The translations under genes and the position numbers were made by a program. From the NCBI RefSeq assembly GCF_001956855.1, contig NZ_MTHD01000001.1:806001-870000 (forward strand): a stretch of DNA of 64,000 bases, given 5' to 3'. The DNA comes from Azonexus hydrophilus. GTDB lineage: Bacteria; Pseudomonadota; Gammaproteobacteria; Burkholderiales; Rhodocyclaceae. Within the stretch, counting starts at the first letter, position 1. Each line of letters starts with the position of its first letter. Shown here one piece after another: positions 27,433 through 35,183 of this stretch. The notes beneath the pieces are model-generated. The model worked only from the letters and a program-made list of their open reading frames with translations. It searched no databases and was not told the DNA's origin.

Positions 27433-28865
27433 ACGTCAGAAAATTCATCGCCGCCAACGCCAGGGATGCCTTGCGTAAAGTCAAGGAAACCCTGGGCAAT
27501 GATGCGATCATTCTGTCCAACCGTGGAATTCCGGGAGGCGTGGAAATCATGGCGGTCGCTGCGCGCGACATGGCAATGATCGTGCCGACGCAAACCGGAG
27601 AAATTGCCCCGCCACCGGTCGAGCGCAAACCTCAGATAGCCGATGACGAAGATTATCGGGTGCTGCTCAGTTCTGCGCGTGCCAGGGTTAGTGGTGCAGC
27701 GTCCGTGCCGTCCCCTTCTGCTTCCGCGTCAGTGGCACCACGTCCGGCAGCTCAGCCACAACGTCCTGTGGGTCAGGTGAACGCCGGCATACCTCGGACC
27801 GGAGCGCTTCGGAATGGCGAGATGCCTCGCCCGCAAATGTCTGGCGCGATACCGGCAAGGCCGGCGCCTGCATCCCAGACTCAGGCAACTGCCACACGAA
27901 AAGTGGAGGCGGAGGTCGTCCCGCAGGTGGTGATGGACGAAATACGCTCCCTGAGGAAAATTGTGGAGCAGCATCTTGCAGGGTTTGCCTGGGGGGAAGC
28001 CGCACGTACGGAGCCGGTCAAGACCGAGGTTCTGAGACAGATGCTGGATGCAGGTTTTTCGCCCCAACTGGCGCGTGATTTGCTTGCTGATCTGCCGCAG
28101 GAGATGGATAGCGTCCAAGCCATGGCCTGGGTCAAGGGGGCTGCTGATCGTTCGCTTTTGACGGTAGGCAGTGAAAGCGACATCGTTGATCGTGGTGGTG
28201 TCTATGCACTGGTAGGACCGACGGGGGTCGGTAAAACCACAACCACCGCCAAGCTGGCTGCCCGTTGTGTGTTGCGTCATGGTCCGAGCAAGGTGGCGCT
28301 GGTGACTACTGACGGCTACCGGATCGGCGCGCACGAGCAACTGCGTATTTACGGACGTATCCTTGGGGTTTCGGTTTATCTGGTCAAGGATGCGCTGGAG
28401 TTGCGCCAGACGTTGTCCGAACTGCAGCACAAGCACATGGTCCTGGTTGACACCATGGGGATGAGCCAGAAAGACAAGCTGGTGCCCGAGATGACCGACA
28501 TGCTGGCAGGTTGCGATGTGCAGCGCTTGCTGTTGCTTTCATCCACTTCGCGTGGCGATACTCTGGACGATGTGGTGCGTGCCTATTCGGGTGATAATCT
28601 TGCCGGCTGTATTCTGACCAAGATTGATGAGGCGGCCAGTCTTGCAACGCCTCTGGATGTCATTATGCGGCATGGACTGGCGCTGTACTACGTCTCGAAT
28701 GGTCAACGTGTTCCGGAAGACCTGCATCTGCCGAACCGTGGCTATTTGCTGCATCGCGCATTCAAGGATGTGCCGGAAACCTCGCCCCACAAATACAATG
28801 GCGTCGAACCCGGTCTGATGATGGCCAATGCTGGCATGCTTGCAGTGGGAGGCCGTCGTGGCTGA
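27429..28865 (+). CDS. flhF: Flagellar placement GTPase FlhF
   Basis: 478-aa SRP-type GTPase that sets the polar site and number of flagella. The N-terminal B domain (MNVRKFIAANARDALRKVKE) is followed by a long Ala/Pro-rich linker (about residues 75-165), an N domain and a G domain with P-loop GPTGVGKTTTTAKLAA and a switch-region VLVDTMGMSQ. FlhF works with FleN, encoded next. Presence of the pair implies polar flagellation. The GTG of fleN lies inside its 3' end. Confidence 0.96.
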   Translation: MNVRKFIAANARDALRKVKETLGNDAIILSNRGIPGGVEIMAVAARDMAMIVPTQTGEIAPPPVERKPQIADDEDYRVLLSSARARVSGAASVPSPSASASVAPRPAAQPQRPVGQVNAGIPRTGALRNGEMPRPQMSGAIPARPAPASQTQATATRKVEAEVVPQVVMDEIRSLRKIVEQHLAGFAWGEAARTEPVKTEVLRQMLDAGFSPQLARDLLADLPQEMDSVQAMAWVKGAADRSLLTVGSESDIVDRGGVYALVGPTGVGKTTTTAKLAARCVLRHGPSKVALVTTDGYRIGAHEQLRIYGRILGVSVYLVKDALELRQTLSELQHKHMVLVDTMGMSQKDKLVPEMTDMLAGCDVQRLLLLSSTSRGDTLDDVVRAYSGDNLAGCILTKIDEAASLATPLDVIMRHGLALYYVSNGQRVPEDLHLPNRGYLLHRAFKDVPETSPHKYNGVEPGLMMANAGMLAVGGRRG

Positions 28866-29745
28866 TTTTCGGGTTGATCAGGCGGCTGGTCTGCGTCGCT
28901 TGCTTGGAGGCTCGGGTTTGCAGGTCATCACTTTCGTTGCTGGCTGCGAGGGGGTCGGGCGAAGTGTGACTGTGGCCAATCTTGGCGTGGCACTGGCGCG
29001 CCTGGGCAAGGAAGTGCTGATCATCGACGAGCATGTTCCTGGTGACGATATCGCTGCATCGTTCGGTCTGCAATCGGCGCATGACCTGCTGAACGTGGTT
29101 CAACGTGAGTTGCTCCTGACGCAGGTGCTGTTGCGCCCGATGAACGGGCTTTCCATCTTGCCTGCGGCCAAAGCCGCCCGGAAACTCGGTCGCCTGTCAC
29201 TGCATCAACAACAGACGCTGGTTGATGCGATGTCTGGCCTGGAGCGTTCGATCGATGTCATCCTGGTTGATGCCAGCATGGCACACCCAAACGGGTTTTC
29301 ACCATTCGGCCTGGTGTCCCAGGAGACGGTAGTGGTCTTGTCCGGAAATAGTGCATCCATAACCGAAGCCTACGCACTGATTAAAAAAGTTAGTCACGCT
29401 TTTTCGCGCCGCCATTTCCGGATCCTGGTTAACAAGGTGCGCAGCCAGGCTGATGCGCGATCGATCTACGAAAATATCGCCCAAGTGGCGACCCAGCGTG
29501 GTGTAGCGACGCTCGATTATGCGGGGGCTATTCCTTTGGACGAATCATTGCGGCTATCCAGCCAGTTATGCCGCCCTGTCCTTTTTCAGGCGCCGGATTC
29601 ACCATCGGCGACAGCGTTCCGTGACCTTGCCGCCGATCTGCAGTACTGGCAGCAGAGTCAAGGCGAGCAAGGCGGGGTCGAACATTTCCTCCAGCAACTG
29701 CTACACTTGAGCCAACGTATAACACCGAACGTATTAAGAGCCTGA
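28858..29745 (+). CDS. fleN: Flagellar number regulator FleN/FlhG (MinD-like) with altered P-loop
   Basis: 295-aa MinD/ParA-type protein that limits flagellar number, acting with FlhF and on FleQ-type activators. Homology is visible in the order of strands: SVTVANLGVALARLGKEVLIIDE, then a Walker B-like IDVILVDAS. The deviant Walker A normally reads KGGxGKT, but here it is GCEGVGRS: both P-loop lysine positions are replaced. The GTG at 28858 (8-bp overlap with flhF) follows GGGAGGCCGTC; an upstream in-frame ATG at 28828 is less likely. It overlaps fliA (TGATG). Confidence 0.9.
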   Translation: MADFRVDQAAGLRRLLGGSGLQVITFVAGCEGVGRSVTVANLGVALARLGKEVLIIDEHVPGDDIAASFGLQSAHDLLNVVQRELLLTQVLLRPMNGLSILPAAKAARKLGRLSLHQQQTLVDAMSGLERSIDVILVDASMAHPNGFSPFGLVSQETVVVLSGNSASITEAYALIKKVSHAFSRRHFRILVNKVRSQADARSIYENIAQVATQRGVATLDYAGAIPLDESLRLSSQLCRPVLFQAPDSPSATAFRDLAADLQYWQQSQGEQGGVEHFLQQLLHLSQRITPNVLRA

Positions 29746-30500
29746 TGTACACTGCAGCGGGGCAGCCAGACCGGAATGAGTTGGTTCAGCGCTTCGTGCC
29801 GCTGGTGAAGCGTATCGCCTATCACCTGATGGCGCGGTTGCCAGCTAATGTCCAGTTTGATGATCTGGTTCAGAATGGCATGCTTGGCCTGCTCGATGCT
29901 ATAGACCGTTTCGAGGAAGGCTTTGGTGCGCAGTTTGAAACCTATGCGACGCAGCGCGTGCGTGGTGCGATGCTTGATGGTCTGCGGGCCAATGACTGGC
30001 TGCCACGCAACATGCGGCGAGAGTTACGGCGGATAGAGCAGGCCATCAATCAGCTGGAACATGCACACGGCCGTGCTCCTTCTGAACAGGAACTGGCCGA
30101 TGCTCTCGGGATGACTCTGACTGACTACCAGAAGGTGCTTCAGGACGCGCGAGGTCATCAACTGGTGTACTACGAAGATTTCGGCGGTGATGATGACGAG
30201 GACTTTCTTTCGCGTCATTTCACGGATTCTGAAGGCGATCCAGCGGGAATACTAGAAGACAAGGATATCCGCGAAAATCTGGTTCGTGCGATTTCCCGCT
30301 TGCCGGAGCGCGAGAAGCTGATGATGGCGCTTTATTACGAGCAGGATCTCAATTTGCGGGAAATCGGCGAGGTCATGGGGGTCACCGAGTCCCGTGTCTG
30401 CCAGTTGCACAGTCAGGCGATTGCCCGTCTGCGAGGGCAGCTGGTCGGCGATGTCCAGGTCGCCGTCAGCAAGCGCCGCAAGGAGAAGACGCTTGGATAA
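29745..30500 (+). CDS. fliA: Flagellar sigma factor FliA (sigma-28)
   Basis: 251-aa sigma-28 that transcribes late flagellar genes. Region 2 (LVKRIAYHLMARLPANVQFDD and QFETYATQRVRGAMLDGLR), region 3 (RELRRIEQAINQLE) and region 4 with a helix-turn-helix (LNLREIGEVMGVTESRVCQL) are all intact. The ATG overlaps the fleN stop. Its anti-sigma factor FlgM is encoded nearby on the opposite strand and is frameshifted as printed. Confidence 0.97.
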   Translation: MYTAAGQPDRNELVQRFVPLVKRIAYHLMARLPANVQFDDLVQNGMLGLLDAIDRFEEGFGAQFETYATQRVRGAMLDGLRANDWLPRNMRRELRRIEQAINQLEHAHGRAPSEQELADALGMTLTDYQKVLQDARGHQLVYYEDFGGDDDEDFLSRHFTDSEGDPAGILEDKDIRENLVRAISRLPEREKLMMALYYEQDLNLREIGEVMGVTESRVCQLHSQAIARLRGQLVGDVQVAVSKRRKEKTLG

Positions 30501-31233
30501 GATCAGCATAGCCGGCCTGCTTCTCGGGTTGGTTGCAATCATCGGCGGTCAGATACTGGAGGGGGGGCACGTGGGCTCGCTGGTTCAGCCAACCGCCTTG
30601 CTGATCGTCCTTGGCGGGACGCTGGGGGCGGTGCTGCTGCAAAGCCCGTTTCATGTTTTCAAGCGCGGTTTGAAAATGACCAAGTGGGTCTGGGTGCCAC
30701 CAGTCATCGAGCAGAAGCGGACAATCGACCAGATACTCAACTGGAGTCAGTTGTCGCGCCGCGAGGGGTTGCTGGCGCTGGAGAACTTCATTCCTGGCAT
30801 CAAGGACGAATTTACCCGGAAGGGGCTGCAACTTCTGGTGGATGGAGCCGATCCGGAGCGTATTCGGGAGCTTCTGGAAGTGGATATTGATACCTTTGAG
30901 GATGAATGGCGCCAGTCTGCGAAGATATGGGAATCTGCCGGCGGTTACTCGCCGACCATCGGAATTCTTGGCGCAGTCATGGGGCTGATTCACGTCATGG
31001 AGAACTTGTCCGATCCGACCAAACTGGGGCCAGGTATCGCGGTGGCCTTTGTCGCAACGATCTATGGGGTTGGTCTGGCCAACCTGATCTATCTTCCGAT
31101 TGCCGGCAAGCTGAAGTACTACATATCCAGGATGGTTGCATCACGTGAAATGATGATCGATGGTCTGGTTGGTATTGCGCTTGGTGACAACCCGCGCATC
31201 ATCGAAAGTCGCCTGAAGGGTTATTTGCGCTGA
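30493..31233 (+). CDS. motC: Second stator subunit MotC (MotA family)
   Basis: 246-aa MotA-type stator of the short, Pseudomonas MotC-like class. Four transmembrane helices are present, including the first with LLLGLVAIIGGQILEGGH and the later pair with YSPTIGILGAVMGLIHVM. No ATG fits; a TTG at 30493 after AAGGAGAAG matches the family N-terminus and overlaps fliA by 8 bp. motD follows with a TGATG overlap. Its placement after fliA matches the Pseudomonas order fleN-fliA-motC-motD as I recall it. Confidence 0.94.
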   Translation: MDKISIAGLLLGLVAIIGGQILEGGHVGSLVQPTALLIVLGGTLGAVLLQSPFHVFKRGLKMTKWVWVPPVIEQKRTIDQILNWSQLSRREGLLALENFIPGIKDEFTRKGLQLLVDGADPERIRELLEVDIDTFEDEWRQSAKIWESAGGYSPTIGILGAVMGLIHVMENLSDPTKLGPGIAVAFVATIYGVGLANLIYLPIAGKLKYYISRMVASREMMIDGLVGIALGDNPRIIESRLKGYLR

Positions 31234-32042
31234 TGGCCCGCCGGAAGCGACGGGAAGAAGAGCATGAAAACCACGAGCGCTGGCTGGTTTCCTATGCGGA
31301 TTTCATCACCCTGTTGTTTGCATTCTTTGTCGTGATGTATGCAATTTCTTCGGTCAACGAAGGAAAATACAAGGTTTTGTCCAACTCGCTGGTTAACGCC
31401 TTCAAGAATACAACCGGTGAAATTGGCGGGCAGCCGATGGCGATCCTGCAAGGGGCCCCAATTTTGCCGCCGAAACCAGTGACCAAGCCTGATCGTCTGA
31501 TGGAGCAGCAGAAGCTTGACGAAACAAAGGCGGTCAAGCGGGAAAAAATGCGCGATGTTGCCGGAGACATCATGCAGGCCTTGCAGCCACTAGTCGCCCA
31601 AGGCAAGGTTCGGCTGCTTGAAACCAGCCGCGGCGTCACGATTGAAATCAATGACAGTATCCTGTTTTCCCTGGGGCAGGCGCGTCTGCAGTCGGAGTCA
31701 ATCAATGCATTGCAGGCGGTGGCAATTGTGCTCGCCGATTCGGACTTTCCCATAACAATTGAAGGGCACACCGACAATGTGCCTATTGCGACGGCTCAGT
31801 TTCCTTCGAACTGGGAGTTGTCGGCAATGCGGGCCACAACCGTGTTGCGTTTATTCAATGACGCAGGCGTTGGTGCCGAGAGGTTGACTGCGATTGGTTA
31901 CGGCGAAACGCGACCGGTGGAAACCAATACCAGCATTGAAGGGCGTGCGCGGAATCGTCGGGTCAGCATCCTGATAGACTCCGAAAGACCGGAAGAGCCC
32001 ACCGAATTGACCAGTCAGGCCTTGGTGCAGCCTGCTCAGTAA
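31233..32042 (+). CDS. motD: Second stator subunit MotD (MotB family)
   Basis: 269-aa MotB-type stator. A basic, His-rich N-terminus leads to the helix YADFITLLFAFFVVMYA with proton-binding D23. The periplasmic OmpA-like domain (about residues 125-255) has GHTDNVPI, SNWELSAMRA and GYGETRPV. It pairs with MotC. It converges on flgN with only 13 bp between the two stops and no visible terminator. Confidence 0.96.
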   Translation: MARRKRREEEHENHERWLVSYADFITLLFAFFVVMYAISSVNEGKYKVLSNSLVNAFKNTTGEIGGQPMAILQGAPILPPKPVTKPDRLMEQQKLDETKAVKREKMRDVAGDIMQALQPLVAQGKVRLLETSRGVTIEINDSILFSLGQARLQSESINALQAVAIVLADSDFPITIEGHTDNVPIATAQFPSNWELSAMRATTVLRLFNDAGVGAERLTAIGYGETRPVETNTSIEGRARNRRVSILIDSERPEEPTELTSQALVQPAQ

Positions 32043-32055
32043 ATGACTGGCGGGG

Positions 32056-32520
32056 TCAGGCGGAGTCGACGATGCGGCTGCCCGTGCCGCTTGCCGCCTG
32101 CCCATTGCTGCCGTAGAGCGCGGCTTCCTTCTGGCGTTGAGTCAGGATGTCTATCGCTTCGGAGGTCTTGCTCAGATGCATCGCGATCAATTCGCCGTTC
32201 ATTTCGTGCAATTGCCGTGCTTCCCTGGCGAGATCAAGAATCTCTTCCCACAGCAAGCGAGCGGATTTTTCTGCAGGGTGGCGTAGCAACCAAGCTTTCA
32301 TTTCTGCCTTGCCGTTGCCGGTAGAGCTTGCCGCAATGAATGCGCCTCTTGCCGCTTCTGCGGTGTTGAGGGTGTCAATCAACTCAAGCTTGGTCTGGTT
32401 CAAGACGCTCAAGGTCTCGGCAAGACCCTCAACGAGAGCAGATTGCTCTTCGCGAAGGAGATCCAGAAAACGGGTTACCAAACCCTTTTCTGTCTCGAGT
32501 AACTGCTGCAGTTCCGACAT
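32056..32520 (-). CDS. flgN: Flagellar hook-filament junction chaperone FlgN
   Basis: 154-aa helical export chaperone for FlgK and FlgL. It is mostly charged amphipathic helix (MSELQQLLETEKGLVTRFLD and LLREEQSALVEG), typical of FlgN, with an Ala/Gly-rich tail. Its ATG overlaps the flgM stop (TGATG), so flgM and flgN are translationally coupled. Assignment depends on this flgA-flgM-flgN context together with length and helical character; sequence conservation in this family is low. Confidence 0.88.
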   Translation of the reverse strand: MSELQQLLETEKGLVTRFLDLLREEQSALVEGLAETLSVLNQTKLELIDTLNTAEAARGAFIAASSTGNGKAEMKAWLLRHPAEKSARLLWEEILDLAREARQLHEMNGELIAMHLSKTSEAIDILTQRQKEAALYGSNGQAASGTGSRIVDSA

Positions 32521-32797
32521 CAGGCCTTGCGCTGGCTGTTGACCAAATCTCGGGCAGTTTCGATCAGCCCGTCTGCGATCGATTCCGGATTGATCTTGAA
32601 GCGGCCCTGAGCAATCGCATCCTTGATTTCCTGGATTTTTGTAGCGTTGACCGGTGGTTTTTCGGTGCCTTGGGTCGGGGCGGCCGGCGCGCTCAGACTG
32701 ACTGCTTCAGCGGTGCGAGCAGCATTGTCGGCAGTTTTCTGGGGGGGGGGGTGGTACGCAGTGGCGGCGACTTGAAGGTCGAAGTGTCGATTTTCAT
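32520..32797 (-). pseudogene. flgM: Anti-sigma-28 factor FlgM, frameshifted at an 11-C tract
   Basis: The N-terminus MKIDTSTFK starts at ATG 32797. The conserved FliA-binding C-terminus (IKDAIAQGRFKINPESIADG) ends at TGA 32520-32522 but lies in another frame. The span is 278 nt, one short of a whole number of codons. The break falls at an 11-C run (32741-32751, read as C on this strand); with 12 Cs a single 92-aa FlgM would be read. As printed, translation from the ATG stops after 34 residues, and no start codon exists in the second frame before the conserved region. A sequencing or assembly error and true phase variation both remain possible. Confidence 0.9.
32741..32751. repeat. Homopolymer tract, 11 C on the minus strand, inside flgM
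   Basis: This is the longest homopolymer I noticed in the window. It encodes Thr-Pro-Pro-Pro about 16 codons into flgM. Tracts of this length are prone to slipped-strand mispairing and to sequencing error. One more C restores the reading frame. Confidence 0.95.
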
Positions 32798-32821
32798 GAT
32801 TGAACTCGCATTACTTTAAGT

Positions 32822-32848
32822 GTTGTTCGATATTACGGTCACTGCGGC
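32822..32848 (-). promoter_or_regulatory. Candidate sigma-28 (FliA) promoter for flgM-flgN
   Basis: Minus-strand TAAAGTTT (complement of 32841-32848) exactly matches the sigma-28 -35 consensus. After 11 bp comes ACCGTAAT (complement of 32822-32829), a partial match to GCCGATAA. The site ends 25 bp before the flgM start. FliA-driven flgM is the standard feedback design in other bacteria. Confidence 0.55.
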
Positions 32849-32860
32849 TGAAACTTTAGC

Positions 32861-33529
32861 TCAATTTGCCAAAAGAATGGAGCCATCCTGTTGTGCAATG
32901 CCACTCAAGGTTTTTCCTGAGAGCATGCGGGCACGAGCGAGTTCACCTTCCGCTGCATTGTTCATTGCCTTGCCATCAGCTTTGACGAGAAAGCCCGGGC
33001 CGCGGGAGACAACCTTGACATTTTGCCCTTGGCGAATAACCAGAGGGGCCTGCAGTTGATCAGCACGCAATGCTTGTCCGGCGCCAACTGAGTTGCGCAG
33101 GGTCTTGCCGATAGCGCGGTCGATACTGATAACTGTGCCTGTGGGTAGTGTGGACAGGTCGCCGGAGCTGATAACCAGGTCGCTTGCCCGCAACGTTTTG
33201 CCCGCCAGCAACGAGCGACTGGTGCGTACGTAGTCGCTGATGATCGAAATGCGTACGGGAACCAGGATATTCCAGTTGGCTGATTCTTGGCAGCGTACCC
33301 CGATGTGGGTGCGTCCAATAGTGCGGGTGTTGGGGGGGGTATAAGTTTCCAGGGTGGCGCATGGAATCAGACGGCTGGTATCGATCGGGTCTGCAGCAAT
33401 GCGGATTTCTCCCGGCTGTCCCTCGACCAGTTGCCGGGCGTGCCGTTCTGCGGCTTCGATGACCGGATTCGCTTCGCTCGCCCAAAGGGCTGGGGCTGCG
33501 AGAAGAAGGAGAATGGTGCGAACTATCAT
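32861..33529 (-). CDS. flgA: Flagellar P-ring assembly chaperone FlgA
   Basis: 222-aa periplasmic chaperone for P-ring formation. An N-terminal signal peptide (MIVRTILLLLAAPALWASEA) precedes SAF-type beta-clip domains; LAGKTLRASDLVIS and GQALRADQLQAPLVIRQGQNV are typical FlgA segments. The longer frame reaches 33580, but the ATG at 33529 places the signal peptide correctly. An 8-base homopolymer lies in the gene and the frame is intact. It is divergent from flgB and 63 bp upstream of flgM. Confidence 0.94.
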   Translation of the reverse strand: MIVRTILLLLAAPALWASEANPVIEAAERHARQLVEGQPGEIRIAADPIDTSRLIPCATLETYTPPNTRTIGRTHIGVRCQESANWNILVPVRISIISDYVRTSRSLLAGKTLRASDLVISSGDLSTLPTGTVISIDRAIGKTLRNSVGAGQALRADQLQAPLVIRQGQNVKVVSRGPGFLVKADGKAMNNAAEGELARARMLSGKTLSGIAQQDGSILLAN

Positions 33530-33574
33530 GGCGTGATTGTGCCCCAGCTTTGTTAATGCGCGAAACCAAAATCC

Positions 33575-33590
33575 TGGCATGAACCATGCT
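33575..33590 (+). promoter_or_regulatory. Sigma-54 promoter for the flgB operon
   Basis: TGGCATGAACCATGCT matches the sigma-54 pattern TGGCAC-N5-TTGCT, with exact GG-N10-GC spacing (GG 33576-33577, GC 33588-33589). It sits 35 bp before the flgB ATG. The FleR protein in this window carries the GAFTGA motif needed to activate sigma-54. The site also contains a small palindrome, GCATG-AAC-CATGC. Confidence 0.75.
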
Positions 33591-33625
33591 TTTATAACGT
33601 CAGATTTAGATCAGAAAGGCATGAG

Positions 33626-34036
33626 ATGGCAGATTACAGCAGTCACTTCGGGGTTTACAGCAAGGCGCTCGATTTGCGTGCTCAGCGCCATCAGGTGCTT
33701 GCCTCCAATATCGCCAATGCCGATACACCCCAGTACAAGGCTCGCGATTTTGAATTCTCTTCAGCCATGGCGAATGCAATGGCCGGGCGCGAAGCGGGTG
33801 GTGCTCTGACTATGGCAACCACGGCGCGTGCTCATATCGCTGGCAGCGGCAGCACCGGGGCAGCCCACTTGCAGTTTCGCAGTGAGACGCAATCGGCTGT
33901 CGATGGCAACACAGTCGACATGGATGTCGAAAGAGCCCAGATCGCCGAGAACGCCATTCAGTACCAGATACTTACCCAATTGATCGGTGACAAGTTCAAG
34001 GGGCTGCGCACGGCAATGAGCAGTACCCAAGGTTAA
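33626..34036 (+). CDS. flgB: Flagellar proximal rod protein FlgB
   Basis: 136-aa rod protein. It has the family N-terminus (FGVYSKALDLRAQRHQVLASN, followed by IANADTPQYKARDFEF) and a C-terminal helix (VDMDVERAQIAENAIQYQ). It forms the lower rod with FlgC, FlgF and FliE. First gene of a 12-gene plus-strand operon read from the sigma-54-type promoter. The ribosome-binding site is weak (AGAAAGGCATGAG). Confidence 0.96.
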   Translation: MADYSSHFGVYSKALDLRAQRHQVLASNIANADTPQYKARDFEFSSAMANAMAGREAGGALTMATTARAHIAGSGSTGAAHLQFRSETQSAVDGNTVDMDVERAQIAENAIQYQILTQLIGDKFKGLRTAMSSTQG

Positions 34037-34048
34037 CGGAGAAAAATC

Positions 34049-34465
34049 ATGAGTCTTTTCAACGTCTTTCAGGTTTCCTCCAGCGCGATGACCGCGCAGT
34101 CGATGCGCTTGAACACCGTCGCTTCGAATCTTGCAAATGCGGACAGCATCGTCTCTTCGGACGGGCAGCCGTATCGGGCCAAGCAGGTTGTCTTCGAGGC
34201 AACTCCGATGGGGGGCGCCGGGGAGATGTCGAAAGGAGTTCGCGTGCGAGGCGTGGTTGATAGCGCGGCGCCTCCCCGGATGGTCTATGACCCGAAAAAC
34301 CCGGCTGCAGACGAAAAGGGCTACGTGGCCTTTTCCAACGTCAATGTGGTTGAGGAAATGACCAACATGATTTCCGCGTCGCGTTCATATCAGACCAATG
34401 TTGAAGTCATGAATACTGCCAAAAGCCTGATGCTGCGGACCTTGCAGATTGGTCAGCAAGGCTAA
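34049..34465 (+). CDS. flgC: Flagellar proximal rod protein FlgC
   Basis: 138-aa rod protein with the classic N-terminus ([20 protein letters not shown], then NLANA) and C-terminal motif ([21 protein letters not shown]-terminal to a helix ending MLRTLQIGQ). It partners FlgB, which lies 12 bp upstream. RBS CGGAGAAAAATC. Confidence 0.97.
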   Translation: MSLFNVFQVSSSAMTAQSMRLNTVASNLANADSIVSSDGQPYRAKQVVFEATPMGGAGEMSKGVRVRGVVDSAAPPRMVYDPKNPAADEKGYVAFSNVNVVEEMTNMISASRSYQTNVEVMNTAKSLMLRTLQIGQQG

Positions 34466-34489
34466 ACAGATAAATTCTAGGAGTTGATC

Positions 34490-35170
34490 ATGTCCAGTGT
34501 TTCCAATACCACCTCAACTACGCCGGCAGATTTGTTTGCGTCCCTGGCGGGCAAATCCGAAACCAAGGCAAGCGGTGCGGCTGCCGATCTTGAAGGCCGC
34601 TTTCTGACCCTGTTGATGGCTCAGATCAAGAATCAGGATCCATTGAATCCGATGGATAACGCCCAGGTGACCAGCCAGATGGCTCAGTTGAATACGGTCA
34701 GCGGGATCGAGAAGCTGAATACCTCGATGACTCAACTGCTCAATGGATACAACGAGGCGCAGGGGATGCAGGCGGCAGCGATCATCGGCAAAAATGTCAT
34801 GATTGCCGGCAACAGCTTGCCGCTTGCCGATGGCAAGGCCTTCGGCGGCATAGCGCTCGTTGGAAATGCGGATTCGGTCAAGGTGACCATCAAAGACGCC
34901 AGCGGCAAGGAAATACAGACCGAAGAGCTCGGTGAGCACAAGGCCGGGACCTTCTACTTTGCCTGGGATGGCAAGGACGCTGACGGCAATGCCGTGCCTG
35001 ATGGCAACTATTCTTTTAGCGTTACTGCGACTTCGGGTGGAAAGGATATTGAGGCTGCCACTGCGCAGGTTGGCACGGTTTCTGCTGTTGTAAGAGGGAA
35101 GAATGAATTTCTCCTTGATCTTGGCGGCATGGGAATGGTGCCGATCAAGGACGTGCAGCAGATACTCTGA
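34490..35170 (+). CDS. flgD: Hook cap / scaffold protein FlgD
   Basis: 226-aa hook-assembly scaffold. The conserved core FLTLLMAQIKNQDPLNPMDN is followed by SQMAQLNTVSGIEKL. A C-terminal Ig/Fn-like region (AGTFYFAWDGKDADGNAVPD) then follows. The frame opens at TTG 34484, but the ATG at 34490 after TAGGAGTTGATC fits the family N-terminus. FlgD is removed when the hook is complete. Confidence 0.96.
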   Translation: MSSVSNTTSTTPADLFASLAGKSETKASGAAADLEGRFLTLLMAQIKNQDPLNPMDNAQVTSQMAQLNTVSGIEKLNTSMTQLLNGYNEAQGMQAAAIIGKNVMIAGNSLPLADGKAFGGIALVGNADSVKVTIKDASGKEIQTEELGEHKAGTFYFAWDGKDADGNAVPDGNYSFSVTATSGGKDIEAATAQVGTVSAVVRGKNEFLLDLGGMGMVPIKDVQQIL

Positions 35171-35183
35171 GCGAGGTTAGAAA

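Noticed and set aside
32696-32797. Independent 34-aa ORF at the start of flgM
   Set aside because: It is the prematurely stopped reading of flgM after the poly-C tract and contains no conserved sequence beyond the shared N-terminus.
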